Source of the DNA: Curtobacterium sp. 9128
GTDB lineage: Bacteria > Actinomycetota > Actinomycetes > Actinomycetales > Microbacteriaceae
Direction: 5' to 3'
DNA length: 64,000 nucleotides
Assembly: GCF_900086645.1 (NCBI RefSeq)
Contig: NZ_LT576451.1
Coordinates: 682,001 to 746,000 of the forward strand
A program made the translations under genes and the position numbers. The notes below the pieces were generated by a model. It was not told where the DNA came from. It worked only from the letters and a program-made list of their open reading frames with translations, and did no database searches. Positions 18,110 to 26,711 of this stretch are shown here, piece by piece. The number at the start of each line of letters is the position of its first letter. The first letter of the stretch is position 1.

Positions 18110-18216
18110 GGTCGGGACGCTACGCGCGGGCCCCGTGAGCCACGCGAAACGGACACCCGAACTGGGGGACCGAACTGTCTGTCCCCCTTTGTGCGGACCC
18201 GCTAGTGTCGTCATCA

Positions 18217-18317
18217 GCGAACCGCACCCGATCGGCGGTACCCCCGACCGCCGAAGGTTCGCCGAGAGCAACGATGCTCCGGCCCTTGAGCGTCCCCTGT
18301 GCTCGGGCCGGAGCATC
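18217..18317 (+). ncRNA. Candidate structured RNA with C-rich hairpin loops (6C-like)
   Basis: Stem GCGAACC/GGTTCGC (18217-18223 with 18256-18262) encloses an 8-bp hairpin (18232-18239 with 18247-18254) whose 7-nt loop holds five C. A second hairpin pairs 13 bp (18273-18285 with 18305-18317), and its inner stem GAGC/GCTC carries a loop with four C. Two hairpins with cytosine-rich loops are the hallmark of the actinobacterial 6C RNA. TAGTGT at 18203-18208 could be a -10. The plus strand is assumed from the loops; no protein frame fits. Confidence 0.4.
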
Positions 18318-18327
18318 CTTGCTCGTG

Positions 18328-18675
18328 TCAGCGCCTGCGGCCTGCCCCGACCAGGGTCACCTCGGCCACCGCGAGTGCGCTGGCGATGGCGAGCTGGCTG
18401 GTCGCGACCCGCTGCCATGGGCCGCCGACGAACAGCAGGGGCAGCATGGTCACCGCGTGGACGACGTCGACGGCTGCTCCGAGTGTGTGGGCGTTCCCGG
18501 ATCCGGAGCGCAGCAGCAGCGTCGCCTGCGCGAGCTGTCGCGCTCCGAGGACCCGGTTGAAGACGGCGGTCCGCGGCTGCCGCCCCGCGCCGAGCAGGTG
18601 CACGACCCCGAGCGTGGCCCTGACGCCCTCGACGACCGATGCGCCCCGAGCGCGGGAGACCCTGACCCGACTCAC
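18328..18675 (-). CDS. Small membrane protein (115 aa)
   Basis: GTG 18675 overlaps the stop of the truncated dehydrogenase frame upstream (GTGA). The protein has a basic N-terminus (MSRVRVSRARG) and hydrophobic helices around VVEGVRATLGVVHLLG, LGAAVDVVHAVTMLPLLF and LAIASALAVAEVTLVG, with NRVLGARQLAQATLLL between. It resembles small integral membrane proteins of unknown function. Expression may depend on the damaged gene upstream. Confidence 0.6.
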   Translation of the reverse strand: MSRVRVSRARGASVVEGVRATLGVVHLLGAGRQPRTAVFNRVLGARQLAQATLLLRSGSGNAHTLGAAVDVVHAVTMLPLLFVGGPWQRVATSQLAIASALAVAEVTLVGAGRRR

Positions 18676-18950
18676 CGACGTCGCCCCGCTGCGACCGCCG
18701 CGGGCAGGCTCTGTCCGTCCTCCGCCTCGGTCTGCTGCCCCGACACCAGTGTCTTCGCGGCGTACCAGTCGGCGAATGAGGCACTGACGCGGTTCCCGAT
18801 GATGGTGGCGCGGACCTCTGCTGCCGCGGCTTCCGTGCCGTCCAGTCCGCGGGCGAGGACCGCGACGTCCCACCCGCGGGCGGCAAGCTCCCGAACCGTT
18901 GCTCGTCCGAGGCCTGCCGAACCACCGGTCACCACTGCTACTCGTGTCAT
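18672..18950 (-). pseudogene. Short-chain dehydrogenase remnant with internal deletion
   Basis: The 92-codon frame starts like an SDR (VAVVTGGSAGLGRATVREL, the TGxxxGxG cofactor motif). From about residue 48 it jumps to a C-terminal-like tail (FADWYAAKTLVSGQQTEAED). The catalytic Tyr-x3-Lys and all of the middle are missing, where intact SDRs with such tails run to about 330 aa. The deletion appears in-frame. The product cannot be an active reductase. Confidence 0.65.
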
Positions 18951-19030
18951 GTGCCCCTTGTACCGGGGCGAGTCCGCGTCGGGCTCAGGTGCTGTCCCCC
19001 GGACGCGCTCGTCGATGAGAGCATTCCGAT

Positions 19031-19648
19031 GTGTCTGTTCTCAGCGGTGTCCGTGCGGTCGTGTTCGACGTCGGCGAGACCCTCGTCGACGAGACCAGGG
19101 CATGGACCGAGCTCGCGAGACACGCCGGTGTCACGCCGTTCACGCTGATGGCTACGCTCGGGGCGCTCATCGAGCGTGACGTCGCCCACCGCCAGGTCTG
19201 GGACGCGCTCGGAGTGCCGGCACCAGGACGGACGCAGGGGGTCGAACCAGCCGATCTCTACGACGATGCACTGTCGACACTCGACACCGTGCGCGACGCC
19301 GGATTCCTGGTCGGCATCGCCGGCAACCAGCCGATCGGGATCGAGCGGCAGCTCGCGGCCGCGGGGTTCGTGGCGGACTTCGTCGCGTCGTCCCAGGCAT
19401 GGGGGACGGAGAAGCCGTCGTCGGCGTTCTTCGACAGGATCGTGGAGCGCACCGGTACGACGCCCGACCGGATCCTGTACGTCGGTGACCGACTCGACAA
19501 TGACGTGCTCCCCGCCAGACGTGCGGGCATGCGCACGGCGTTCATCCGGCGTGGGCCGTGGGGGCATCTGCACGCCGGACGACCCGAGGCGAAGCTCGCC
19601 GACGTCACGATCAGCTCGCTCCAGGAGCTTCCGCCACTGCTCGGCTGA
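19031..19648 (+). CDS. HAD superfamily hydrolase
   Basis: This 205-aa haloacid-dehalogenase-like protein has motif I VVFDVGETLVDE (nucleophile Asp13), motif II GIAGNQP, a Lys region TEKPSSAFF and motif IV VGDRLDNDV. The second Asp of the DxD phosphatase motif is Gly, so the activity may differ from a standard phosphatase. The GTG start gives the expected distance to motif I. No partner genes suggest a substrate. Confidence 0.82.
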   Translation: MSVLSGVRAVVFDVGETLVDETRAWTELARHAGVTPFTLMATLGALIERDVAHRQVWDALGVPAPGRTQGVEPADLYDDALSTLDTVRDAGFLVGIAGNQPIGIERQLAAAGFVADFVASSQAWGTEKPSSAFFDRIVERTGTTPDRILYVGDRLDNDVLPARRAGMRTAFIRRGPWGHLHAGRPEAKLADVTISSLQELPPLLG

Positions 19649-19651
19649 TCG

Positions 19652-19963
19652 TCAGAGACCCTTGCGGCGGTCGGTCTCCCACAGGTCGAGCTCGATCGAG
19701 TCGCCCTCCGGCAACAGCCCGGCGAGGATCTCGACCAGGCGCTGCGCCTGCGAGGCGTGTTCGCGTGCCTCGCCCTCGGTCGGCCAGCCCGACTCCCATG
19801 AGTACCGGTCGTTGAAGTTCGCGGCCCACGCACGGACTGCCGCCTCGACTCGTGGCGGCAGGTCGGGCTGACCCGGGCCGCACTTCCCGACGTCGGCCCA
19901 GAACGGCCAGAGGACGCCGTACTCGTTCATCAGCCGGTAGTGCATCGGTTCATCAAACGGCAT
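19652..19963 (-). CDS. Conserved hypothetical protein (103 aa)
   Basis: A soluble protein with aromatic-rich N-terminus MHYRLMNEYGVLWPFW and a C-terminal IELDLWETD. No catalytic motif is recognised. ATG 19963 is used; ATG 19945 (MHYRLM) is an equally possible start. It is convergent with the HAD gene (3-nt gap) and divergent from the esterase gene. Confidence 0.65.
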   Translation of the reverse strand: MPFDEPMHYRLMNEYGVLWPFWADVGKCGPGQPDLPPRVEAAVRAWAANFNDRYSWESGWPTEGEAREHASQAQRLVEILAGLLPEGDSIELDLWETDRRKGL

Positions 19964-19991
19964 GGAACGGTCGTCGGCTAGCGTCGCTCGT

Positions 19992-20798
19992 GTGAGTCGC
20001 GATGTCGAGACCCTGCCGAAGACCTACCAGCACGGACCGGACTCGGTCCCGCACGACGGGATCCCACGCGGTCGCATCGAGCGGTTCACGTGGGATGCCA
20101 GCAGCGTCTACCCGGGCACGACCCGCACGGTCCACGTGTTCGTCCCTGCGCAGTACGACCCCGCGGAGCCGGCAGCGCTCATGGTGTTCCAGGACGGAGG
20201 GCTCTACCTCGACCCAGGACTCGACATGCGCGCGGGGACGGTCTTCGACAACCTCATCGCCGAGGGGGCGATGCCCGTCACGATCGGGGTGTTCGTCGAT
20301 CCTGGGCAGCCCGGGAACCGCAACGCCGAGTACGACCCCGCCGACAGCCGGTACGGCGAGTTCCTGCTGCGCGAGATCCTGCCGGCCGTGCGCGAGCGGT
20401 TCGGACTGGCGATCACGGACGACCCCGATCAGCGCGCGATCTGCGGCGGCAGCAGCGGTGGCAACTGCGCGTTCACGGTCGCGTGGGAGCACCCCGATTC
20501 GTTCCGCAGGGTGCTGACGTTCGTCGCGAGCTTCGCGCAGATCCCCGGTGGCAACCCGTACCCGTCACTGATCCGCTCGACGCCCGCGAAGCCGCTGCGG
20601 GTCTTCCTGCAGGCGAACCGGTTCGACCTCAACCACGACGAGCCCGAGCTGAACTGGTACAGCAACAACCTCCTCGTCGACGCTGCTCTCGCGGAGCGCG
20701 CCTACGACCACCGTCTGGTGCTCGGCGACGGCGGCCACAGCCCGAACCACGGGGGAGTGATCCTGCCTGATGCCCTGCGCTGGTTGTGGCGGGCATGA
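19992..20798 (+). CDS. Esterase (alpha/beta hydrolase, enterochelin-esterase-like)
   Basis: This 268-aa cytosolic esterase of the putative-esterase family has the nucleophile elbow GGSSGGNCAF and a C-terminal GDGGHSPNHGG containing the likely catalytic His. The oxyanion region lies near LMVFQDGG. GTG 19992 is chosen because TAGCGT (19979-19984) ends 7 nt before it; the longer frame from 19962 has no signal. There is no signal peptide. Related enzymes cleave siderophore or carbohydrate esters; the substrate is unknown. Confidence 0.8.
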   Translation: MSRDVETLPKTYQHGPDSVPHDGIPRGRIERFTWDASSVYPGTTRTVHVFVPAQYDPAEPAALMVFQDGGLYLDPGLDMRAGTVFDNLIAEGAMPVTIGVFVDPGQPGNRNAEYDPADSRYGEFLLREILPAVRERFGLAITDDPDQRAICGGSSGGNCAFTVAWEHPDSFRRVLTFVASFAQIPGGNPYPSLIRSTPAKPLRVFLQANRFDLNHDEPELNWYSNNLLVDAALAERAYDHRLVLGDGGHSPNHGGVILPDALRWLWRA

Positions 20799-20819
20799 GG
20801 ATGCCCGCCGAAGCGAGCC

Positions 20820-21584
20820 TCAGCGACCGACACCGAACCGCGTCGTCACCCCCGGCGAGTACAGCACCGAGTCCGGCGGCAGCTCCGCGAGCGAGAACGG
20901 CAGCCCTGCGGCCCCCAGCAGGTCGTCCCGCACCATCCGCACCGACGCCCGGTGCAGTGGCCACGACTCGTGCTCGTTCGGCCAGAACCGCGTGACCCCG
21001 GCTCGACGGACGTGCATGCCCCACCGCGCCGTCAGGAACGTGTCGAGCGCCGAGGGCTCGTCGATCGCATCGCCGATCGACACGTCGACCACCGACCGCA
21101 GCTGCGTCCCGTGTCGACGCATCGCGTACCCGACCCGACCAGAGCCGACCCGGCACTCGGCACGCGCCCAGTGGTACGGCAACCCGGTGAGCGTCCGAGC
21201 ACCGATGGTCGGAGCGAGGCGCCCGGCATCGAGCGACAGGAACACGACCCCGTGCTGTCCGTGCTCGTCGACGGTGTACACGCGGACGTTCACCTCGACG
21301 AAGGTCCCGAGTCCGTCCGGCACGGCGATCGGCGGGAACCGGGTGTCCTCGAACCGGAACCCGATGAGCCCCACCCACGTGGTCGTCCCGTCGTCGGTGC
21401 CGTCCGCGGCCATCGTGTCGGGTCGGGTCCCCGCCGGCAGGAGCGGTGCCACCGCCGAGATGTCCACCCGCCAGTGCACGAAGACGACGTCGCGCCACGC
21501 CTGCTCGATCCACGGTCGCCCCGGCAGAGCAGGGGCAACCGCCTGGAGGCCCGGCTCGAACCCGGCAGACCGGGCGGCGGTCAC
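20820..21584 (-). CDS. DUF2071 (YqjF-like) protein
   Basis: This 254-aa protein of the DUF2071 family starts with a Trp-rich region ([16 protein letters not shown]) and continues with [14 protein letters not shown] and [13 protein letters not shown]. The biochemical function of the family is not known. The GTG start overlaps the nitroreductase stop (GTGA), so it is the last gene of a three-gene operon. A longer frame through the nitroreductase is a shadow. Confidence 0.82.
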   Translation of the reverse strand: MTAARSAGFEPGLQAVAPALPGRPWIEQAWRDVVFVHWRVDISAVAPLLPAGTRPDTMAADGTDDGTTTWVGLIGFRFEDTRFPPIAVPDGLGTFVEVNVRVYTVDEHGQHGVVFLSLDAGRLAPTIGARTLTGLPYHWARAECRVGSGRVGYAMRRHGTQLRSVVDVSIGDAIDEPSALDTFLTARWGMHVRRAGVTRFWPNEHESWPLHRASVRMVRDDLLGAAGLPFSLAELPPDSVLYSPGVTTRFGVGR

Positions 21585-22432
21585 GAGACGCTCGCGTCGT
21601 CGATGTGGGTCGCCACCGGCGCGTCGTCCCACCCCTGCTGCGGGGTGTCGCAGGTCCCACGGAAGACGTACTGCGACGGCCGCTTGCGCTCGCTCGAGGT
21701 CCAGTCGATCGCGGGTCGCCGACGCTCCGGCGGCAGGTACCCGATCCGGTACACGGCCATCAGCTCGAGCTCCGGCGGCACGCGCAGCAGCCCCTCGATC
21801 TCCTCCCACGCGCCGGGGGTCTCCATCGGGAACGACACGAACTGGATGCCGAGGCCGAGCTCGGTCGTCGACAGCCAGATGTTCTCCATCGCGGCGCCCA
21901 TGCTGAACACCGAGTAGAAGCCGGAGAGCTCCTCCTTCCGGTACTCGTGCCGGTCGAGCATCACCCCGAGCAGCAGTGGCGACCCGGCGACGAGCTTCCG
22001 GTTCTCCTCGCCGAGCGTCTGCGGCACCCGGAGCGTGTTCATGAGGAGCTGCCCGCGCTTCGTGAACACCTGCTTCGTGAAGGGCTTGAGCGGCCCGGGG
22101 AGCTTGTCGAACAGCATCCCGTCGCGCCGTTCGTCCATCTCGGCCTGGCTGAAGCGGAAGTAGGGCTTGTAGCGCTGGAAGAACGTCCCCTCGGCCATCG
22201 TGCGGGTCATCGAGCGCCCGCTGATCTCCGCGACGCGTTCGATGGTCGGCCGTTCCTCGACGAGCACGAACCGCCACGGCTGGCTGTTCAGCTGCGACGG
22301 AGCCCGGCCGGCGAGCTCGACGAGGAGCCGCTGGTGCTCCTCGGAGACCGGATCGGGCAGGAACGCCCCGTTCGTCGTGCGCCGGCGCCGGATGGCCTCG
22401 AAGAGCTCCACTGCTGTCCTCCCAGCGGTCAT
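21581..22432 (-). CDS. Nitroreductase family protein
   Basis: This 283-aa FMN-dependent oxidoreductase has the N-terminal [14 protein letters not shown] and [19 protein letters not shown]-binding motifs, and [19 protein letters not shown] in the dimer-interface half. An insertion of about 60 aa with Phe/Lys-rich sequence lies between them. The natural substrate is unknown. It overlaps its upstream membrane-protein gene (ATGA) and downstream DUF2071 gene. Confidence 0.88.
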   Translation of the reverse strand: MTAGRTAVELFEAIRRRRTTNGAFLPDPVSEEHQRLLVELAGRAPSQLNSQPWRFVLVEERPTIERVAEISGRSMTRTMAEGTFFQRYKPYFRFSQAEMDERRDGMLFDKLPGPLKPFTKQVFTKRGQLLMNTLRVPQTLGEENRKLVAGSPLLLGVMLDRHEYRKEELSGFYSVFSMGAAMENIWLSTTELGLGIQFVSFPMETPGAWEEIEGLLRVPPELELMAVYRIGYLPPERRRPAIDWTSSERKRPSQYVFRGTCDTPQQGWDDAPVATHIDDASVS

Positions 22433-22800
22433 CGCCGGAACAGCATCGCCCCGAGGTAGGACGGCGCGGCGGCGACCGCGACTCTCCAGTGTGCTCCGGT
22501 GCGGGGGTTGGTGCGCGGCGCCATCGCGAGCGGCACCAGTGCCGGCAGCAGGAACAGCGCCGACCGGGAGCGCGTCCAGAACGGCGTGGTCGCCGCGACA
22601 CCCGTGAGGGTCGCGGTCACGACGAACAGGCCGTGGTGCACGAACCGCAGCTTCTTCGTCCGGATCAGGCGCACCGCCACGGCGGTGCCCCAGAGGCAGT
22701 TGGCGACGTAGGCGGCGGTCGCAGCGGTGACCATCCGGCGGGCGGCCACCGATCCGCCGGGAGGCTGGGGGAGCCTCCCGGCCGTCGTCTTGCGTCCCAT
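22429..22800 (-). CDS. Small membrane protein (123 aa)
   Basis: First gene of the nitroreductase operon. The N-terminus is basic, with predicted helices around [32 protein letters not shown] and [15 protein letters not shown]. No family is recognised. ATG 22800 is preferred to the TTG at 22809. Confidence 0.6.
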   Translation of the reverse strand: MGRKTTAGRLPQPPGGSVAARRMVTAATAAYVANCLWGTAVAVRLIRTKKLRFVHHGLFVVTATLTGVAATTPFWTRSRSALFLLPALVPLAMAPRTNPRTGAHWRVAVAAAPSYLGAMLFRR

Positions 22801-22881
22801 GGATGCCAACCTACGCGCTCACCCCCCGAGATCATCCATGATGCTGACGCGTGGAATATCAGTATTCAGTACGGTGAAAGG

Positions 22882-23877
22882 ATGACATCGAGTTCCGAAC
22901 GCCACCGTTTCATCGACGTGCTCAGGGGCTTCGCGCTCTTCGGCATCCTCTTCGTCAACGCGATCGACATCTCGCGTGTCGGGAGCGGCTGGGTCGAACT
23001 CCACAACACCGCGCTGCCGGCCGACCCGGTCCGCGATCTGCTGTACCTCACGACGCAGACGCGGTTCGTCCCGATCTTCAACACGCTGTTCGGAGTGAGT
23101 CTCTTCTTCGTCCTGCAGGGCGCTCGGGAACGCGCCGCACGGCCCTGGCTCGTGATGGTCCGCCGACTGGTGGGTCTGGTGCTCATCGGTGCCGTGCTCA
23201 TGCTGGTCTACCCGGGGAACGTCCTGACCGAGTACGGCGTCGCCGGACTGGTCGTGCTGCCGATCGTCCTGTTCGCACCCCGCTGGCTCACCCTGACTGT
23301 CGGGGTGGTGCTCACGGTGGCCGGGTACGCGCTGACCGGAGGCGGTCTCGCGGCGACACCGGGGCTCATGCTGCTCGGCGCCGGACTCGCTGCCTACGGC
23401 ATCCCGAAGGCGCTGGGCGGCTCGGGGCGCTGGGTCGTCGTGGTGTTCGTCGTCGCGACCGCGGTCGGTGTCCCGCTGGCGTGGGCGCAGGTGGCCGAGC
23501 ACTCCGGGGACCCGCGGTTCTCCGTCATCGGTGGGATCGCCGGTGGCGTGACGGCGGTGGCTTACACGACCGGGCTCGCCCTCCTCTGGCGGACTCCACT
23601 CCGACGAGGACTCGCGGCGTTCTTCGAGCCGCTCGGGCGGATGGCGCTCACGAACTACGTCGCCGCAGCTGTGGTGCTCGCCGCCATCAGTGCGGTCGTG
23701 GACTTCTCCATGGTGACTGCCGTGTGGCCGGTCGTGGCGATCGGCTTCGTGCTCATCGTGGTCCAGTCGGTGTGCAGCCGATCCTGGCTCCGGCGTTTCG
23801 CCTACGGGCCGGTCGAGTGGCTCTGGCGGACGGCGACCTGGGTGCGTCCGGCACCGTGGCGGTCCGTGGCCCGATGA
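22882..23877 (+). CDS. DUF418 family membrane protein
   Basis: This 331-aa polytopic membrane protein begins HRFIDVLRGFALFGILFVN, the typical DUF418/YeiB start, and ends with the conserved FAYGPVEWLWR motif. About eight or nine transmembrane helices are visible. The function of the family is undefined; transporter or acyltransferase-like roles have been proposed. The start follows an AAAGG stretch. It is convergent with the AsnC regulator gene (7-nt gap). Confidence 0.85.
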   Translation: MTSSSERHRFIDVLRGFALFGILFVNAIDISRVGSGWVELHNTALPADPVRDLLYLTTQTRFVPIFNTLFGVSLFFVLQGARERAARPWLVMVRRLVGLVLIGAVLMLVYPGNVLTEYGVAGLVVLPIVLFAPRWLTLTVGVVLTVAGYALTGGGLAATPGLMLLGAGLAAYGIPKALGGSGRWVVVVFVVATAVGVPLAWAQVAEHSGDPRFSVIGGIAGGVTAVAYTTGLALLWRTPLRRGLAAFFEPLGRMALTNYVAAAVVLAAISAVVDFSMVTAVWPVVAIGFVLIVVQSVCSRSWLRRFAYGPVEWLWRTATWVRPAPWRSVAR

Positions 23878-23884
23878 CGGCGGT

Positions 23885-24322
23885 TCAGGCGGATTCGCGC
23901 GAGACGAGCCGGGACAGCACGATAGCGCTGCGGGTGTGGTCCACCTGCGGGGCGAGCCGGACCCGATCGAGCGCTTCCTCGAGCGCGGGGAGGTCCTTCG
24001 AGCGCATGTGCACCACCGCGTCGGCGCTGCCCGTGACCGTGCCGGCGTCGACGACCTCTGGCACGGAGTCGAGCAGCGAGCGCAGCTCGTCGGGGGAGAC
24101 CGTGCCGCGGCAGTAGAGCTCGACCCAGGCCTCGGTGCCACGGTCCTCGACCGCGGGGTCGACCTTGATCGTGAACCCACGGATGACGCCGTCGGCGACG
24201 AGCCGGTCGACGCGACGCTTCACGGCCGATGCGGAGAGCCCGACGATCGATCCGATGTCGCCGTAGCCGGCGCGTGCGTTGTCCCGGAGTTGATCCAGGA
24301 TGCGGTGGTCGAGCGAATCCAT
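23885..24322 (-). CDS. Lrp/AsnC family regulator
   Basis: This 145-aa protein has an N-terminal helix-turn-helix (LDHRILDQLRDNARAGYGDI, then VGLSASAVKRRVDRLV) and a C-terminal RAM ligand-binding domain (residues about 65-140). It is divergent from the dimethylargininase-ornithine aminotransferase operon, so arginine or ornithine is a likely effector. TACGAT lies 8 nt before the ATG. Confidence 0.9.
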   Translation of the reverse strand: MDSLDHRILDQLRDNARAGYGDIGSIVGLSASAVKRRVDRLVADGVIRGFTIKVDPAVEDRGTEAWVELYCRGTVSPDELRSLLDSVPEVVDAGTVTGSADAVVHMRSKDLPALEEALDRVRLAPQVDHTRSAIVLSRLVSRESA

Positions 24323-24540
24323 CGATGACCATCGTACGCGGAGTTCTTGCGAGAACGTCGGGCTGAACGCACGAAACGTGCGCGCCGACCTGCTGCCTTC
24401 TCCGCCGCGGCTTCCCTAGACTGGGCCTCGGCGTCGACCTGGTCCGCCCGCGGAACACACGGTGAGTGAGCCTGCATCTCACCGAGATCTCTCGAGGTGG
24501 TTCCTGGCAGGCTCGGGCCCGAAGTCCCAGGAGGACTCCA

Positions 24541-25434
24541 GTGTCGACTCAAGCACCCGCCACCACCACGGCACCGTTCCGGACCGCCACGAAGCGCACG
24601 ATCCTGATGTGCAAGCCGGACTTCTACACGGTGAGCTACCGGATCAACCCGTGGATGCACCCCGAGGACCCGACCGACACCTCGAAGGCCGTCGCGCAGT
24701 GGCAGGACCTGTACGACGTGTACCAGGGGCTCGGCTTCGAGATCCACCTCATCGACCCGATCGACGGCCTGCCCGACATGGTCTACGCGGCGAACGGCGG
24801 CTTCGTCCTCGACGGGGTCGCGTACGGCGCCAAGTTCCAGTACCCGGAGCGCCAGCCCGAGGGCCCCGCGTACATGGACTGGTTCCGGCAGGCGGGCCTC
24901 CGGGTCGCCGAGCCCGTCGAGACGAACGAGGGCGAGGGCGACTTCCTGCTCGTCGGCGACGTCATCCTCGCCGGCACCGGGTTCCGGTCGGACAGCACGT
25001 CGCACGACGAGATCGCGAAGGTCTACGGCCGCGACGTCATCACCCTCAAGCTCATCAACCCGAGCTTCTACCACCTCGACACCGCCATCGCCGTGCTCGA
25101 CCCGGAGCCCGACGCCGAGGGCAAGTCGAACATCGCGTACCTCGAGAGCGCGTTCGACGAGCCGTCGCTGGCGATCCTCCGTGAGCGCTTCCCGGACGCG
25201 ATCATCGCGACCGAGGAGGACGCCGCGATCCTCGGCCTGAACTCGTACTCCGACGGGTACAACGTCGTGATCGCCTCGCGTGCGACGACCTTCGCGTCGC
25301 AGCTGCGCGAGAAGGGCTACAACCCCATCGGCGTCGACCTGTCCGAGCTGCTGCTCGGCGGCGGCGGCGTGAAGTGCTGCACGCTCGACCTGCACCCCGT
25401 CGGCACCGGCACGTCCGTGGCCCGGTCCGTCTGA
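24541..25434 (+). CDS. ddaH: N(G),N(G)-dimethylarginine dimethylaminohydrolase (dimethylargininase)
   Basis: This 297-aa guanidine-modifying enzyme hydrolyses methylated arginine (or arginine-like substrates) to citrulline. The catalytic His is in SFYHLDTAI and the nucleophile Cys in GGGGVKCCTLDLHP near the C-terminus, with DMVYAANGGF as the substrate-binding region. GTG 24541 is chosen for the AGGAGG about 7 nt upstream; an earlier in-frame ATG lacks this. It overlaps rocD (ATGA), suggesting arginine-family amino-acid degradation. Confidence 0.88.
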   Translation: MSTQAPATTTAPFRTATKRTILMCKPDFYTVSYRINPWMHPEDPTDTSKAVAQWQDLYDVYQGLGFEIHLIDPIDGLPDMVYAANGGFVLDGVAYGAKFQYPERQPEGPAYMDWFRQAGLRVAEPVETNEGEGDFLLVGDVILAGTGFRSDSTSHDEIAKVYGRDVITLKLINPSFYHLDTAIAVLDPEPDAEGKSNIAYLESAFDEPSLAILRERFPDAIIATEEDAAILGLNSYSDGYNVVIASRATTFASQLREKGYNPIGVDLSELLLGGGGVKCCTLDLHPVGTGTSVARSV

Positions 25435-26666
25435 TGACCGGGTCCAGCACCGCGCTCGGCACGAAGACGGCCGCGGCGCTCGCCGTCGAGGACCGCGCCC
25501 TCGCGCACAACTACAGCCCGCTGCCCGTCGTCATCGCGTCGGGCGACGGCGCGTGGGTGACGGACGTCGACGGCAAGCGGTACCTGGACGGTCTCGCGGC
25601 GTACTCCGCCGTGAACTTCGGGCACGGCAACGCCAGGCTGCTCGATGCCGCACGCGCGCAGCTCGACCGCGTCACGCTGACCAGCCGCGCGTTCGTGAAC
25701 GACCAACTCGGGCCCTTCGCCGCGGGGCTCGTCGAGCTGACGGGCACCGACATGGTGCTCCCGATGAACACCGGGGCCGAGGCCGTCGAGTCCGCGATCA
25801 AGGTGTCGCGGGCCTGGGGCTACCGGGTGAAGGGCGTGCCGCAGGGCAAGGCCACGATCATCGTCGCGTCGGGGAACTTCCACGGCCGGACGACGACGAT
25901 CATCTCGTTCTCGGACGACCCGGTCGCGCACGACGACTTCGGGCCGTACACGCCGGGGTTCCGGACGGTGCCGTACGGCGACGCGTCGGCGCTGCGGGAC
26001 GCGATGGACGACACCGTCGTCGCCGTGCTCGTCGAGCCGATCCAGGGCGAGGGCGGCGTGGTCATCCCGCCCGCGGACTACCTGCCGTCGGTCCGGGCGA
26101 TCTGCGACGAGTTCGGCGCGCTGTTCGTCGCCGACGAGATCCAGTCTGGGCTCGGGCGGACCGGGCACACCCTCGCGGTGTCGCGCGTCGACGTCCGTCC
26201 CGACCTCATCACGCTCGGCAAGGCACTCGGTGGCGGGATCGTCCCCGTGTCCGCGGTGGTCGGCTCCCGCGATGTGCTCGGCGTCCTGCGCCCAGGGGAG
26301 CACGGCTCCACGTTCGGCGGGAACCCCCTGGCCGCGGCGGTCGGCTCCGAGGTCGTCGCGATGCTCGGTGAGGGCACCTTCCAGCAGCGGGCACTCGCCG
26401 GCGAGCCGGTCCTCCGTGGGCTGCTCGACGACCTGGTCGGCAAGGGTGTCGTGACGCACCGCGTCGCCGGGCTCTGGGCGGGCATCGACATCGACCCGGC
26501 ACTTGGCACCGGCAAGGAGATCGCGACGGCGATGGCCGAGCGCGGGGTGCTCGTCAAGGACACCCACGGGTCGACGATCCGCTTCGCGCCGCCGCTCGTC
26601 GTGACCGACGACGAGATCGCCACGGCGATCGGGGCCCTGGAGTCGGTCCTGCGCGACCGCAACTGA
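25434..26666 (+). CDS. rocD: Ornithine--oxo-acid aminotransferase
   Basis: This 410-aa class III PLP aminotransferase converts ornithine into glutamate semialdehyde, which PutA's second domain or proline synthesis can use. It shows NTGAEAVESAIK, the EPIQGEGG motif, DEIQSGLGRTG and the PLP lysine in LITLGKALGGGI. It starts in the ddaH stop. The longer frame is rejected because of this overlap and the family N-terminus. Confidence 0.93.
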   Translation: MTGSSTALGTKTAAALAVEDRALAHNYSPLPVVIASGDGAWVTDVDGKRYLDGLAAYSAVNFGHGNARLLDAARAQLDRVTLTSRAFVNDQLGPFAAGLVELTGTDMVLPMNTGAEAVESAIKVSRAWGYRVKGVPQGKATIIVASGNFHGRTTTIISFSDDPVAHDDFGPYTPGFRTVPYGDASALRDAMDDTVVAVLVEPIQGEGGVVIPPADYLPSVRAICDEFGALFVADEIQSGLGRTGHTLAVSRVDVRPDLITLGKALGGGIVPVSAVVGSRDVLGVLRPGEHGSTFGGNPLAAAVGSEVVAMLGEGTFQQRALAGEPVLRGLLDDLVGKGVVTHRVAGLWAGIDIDPALGTGKEIATAMAERGVLVKDTHGSTIRFAPPLVVTDDEIATAIGALESVLRDRN

Positions 26667-26711
26667 CCTGCCGGACCCGCACCAAGCCTCCCGGCCGGTG
26701 CCGGCCCGCGG

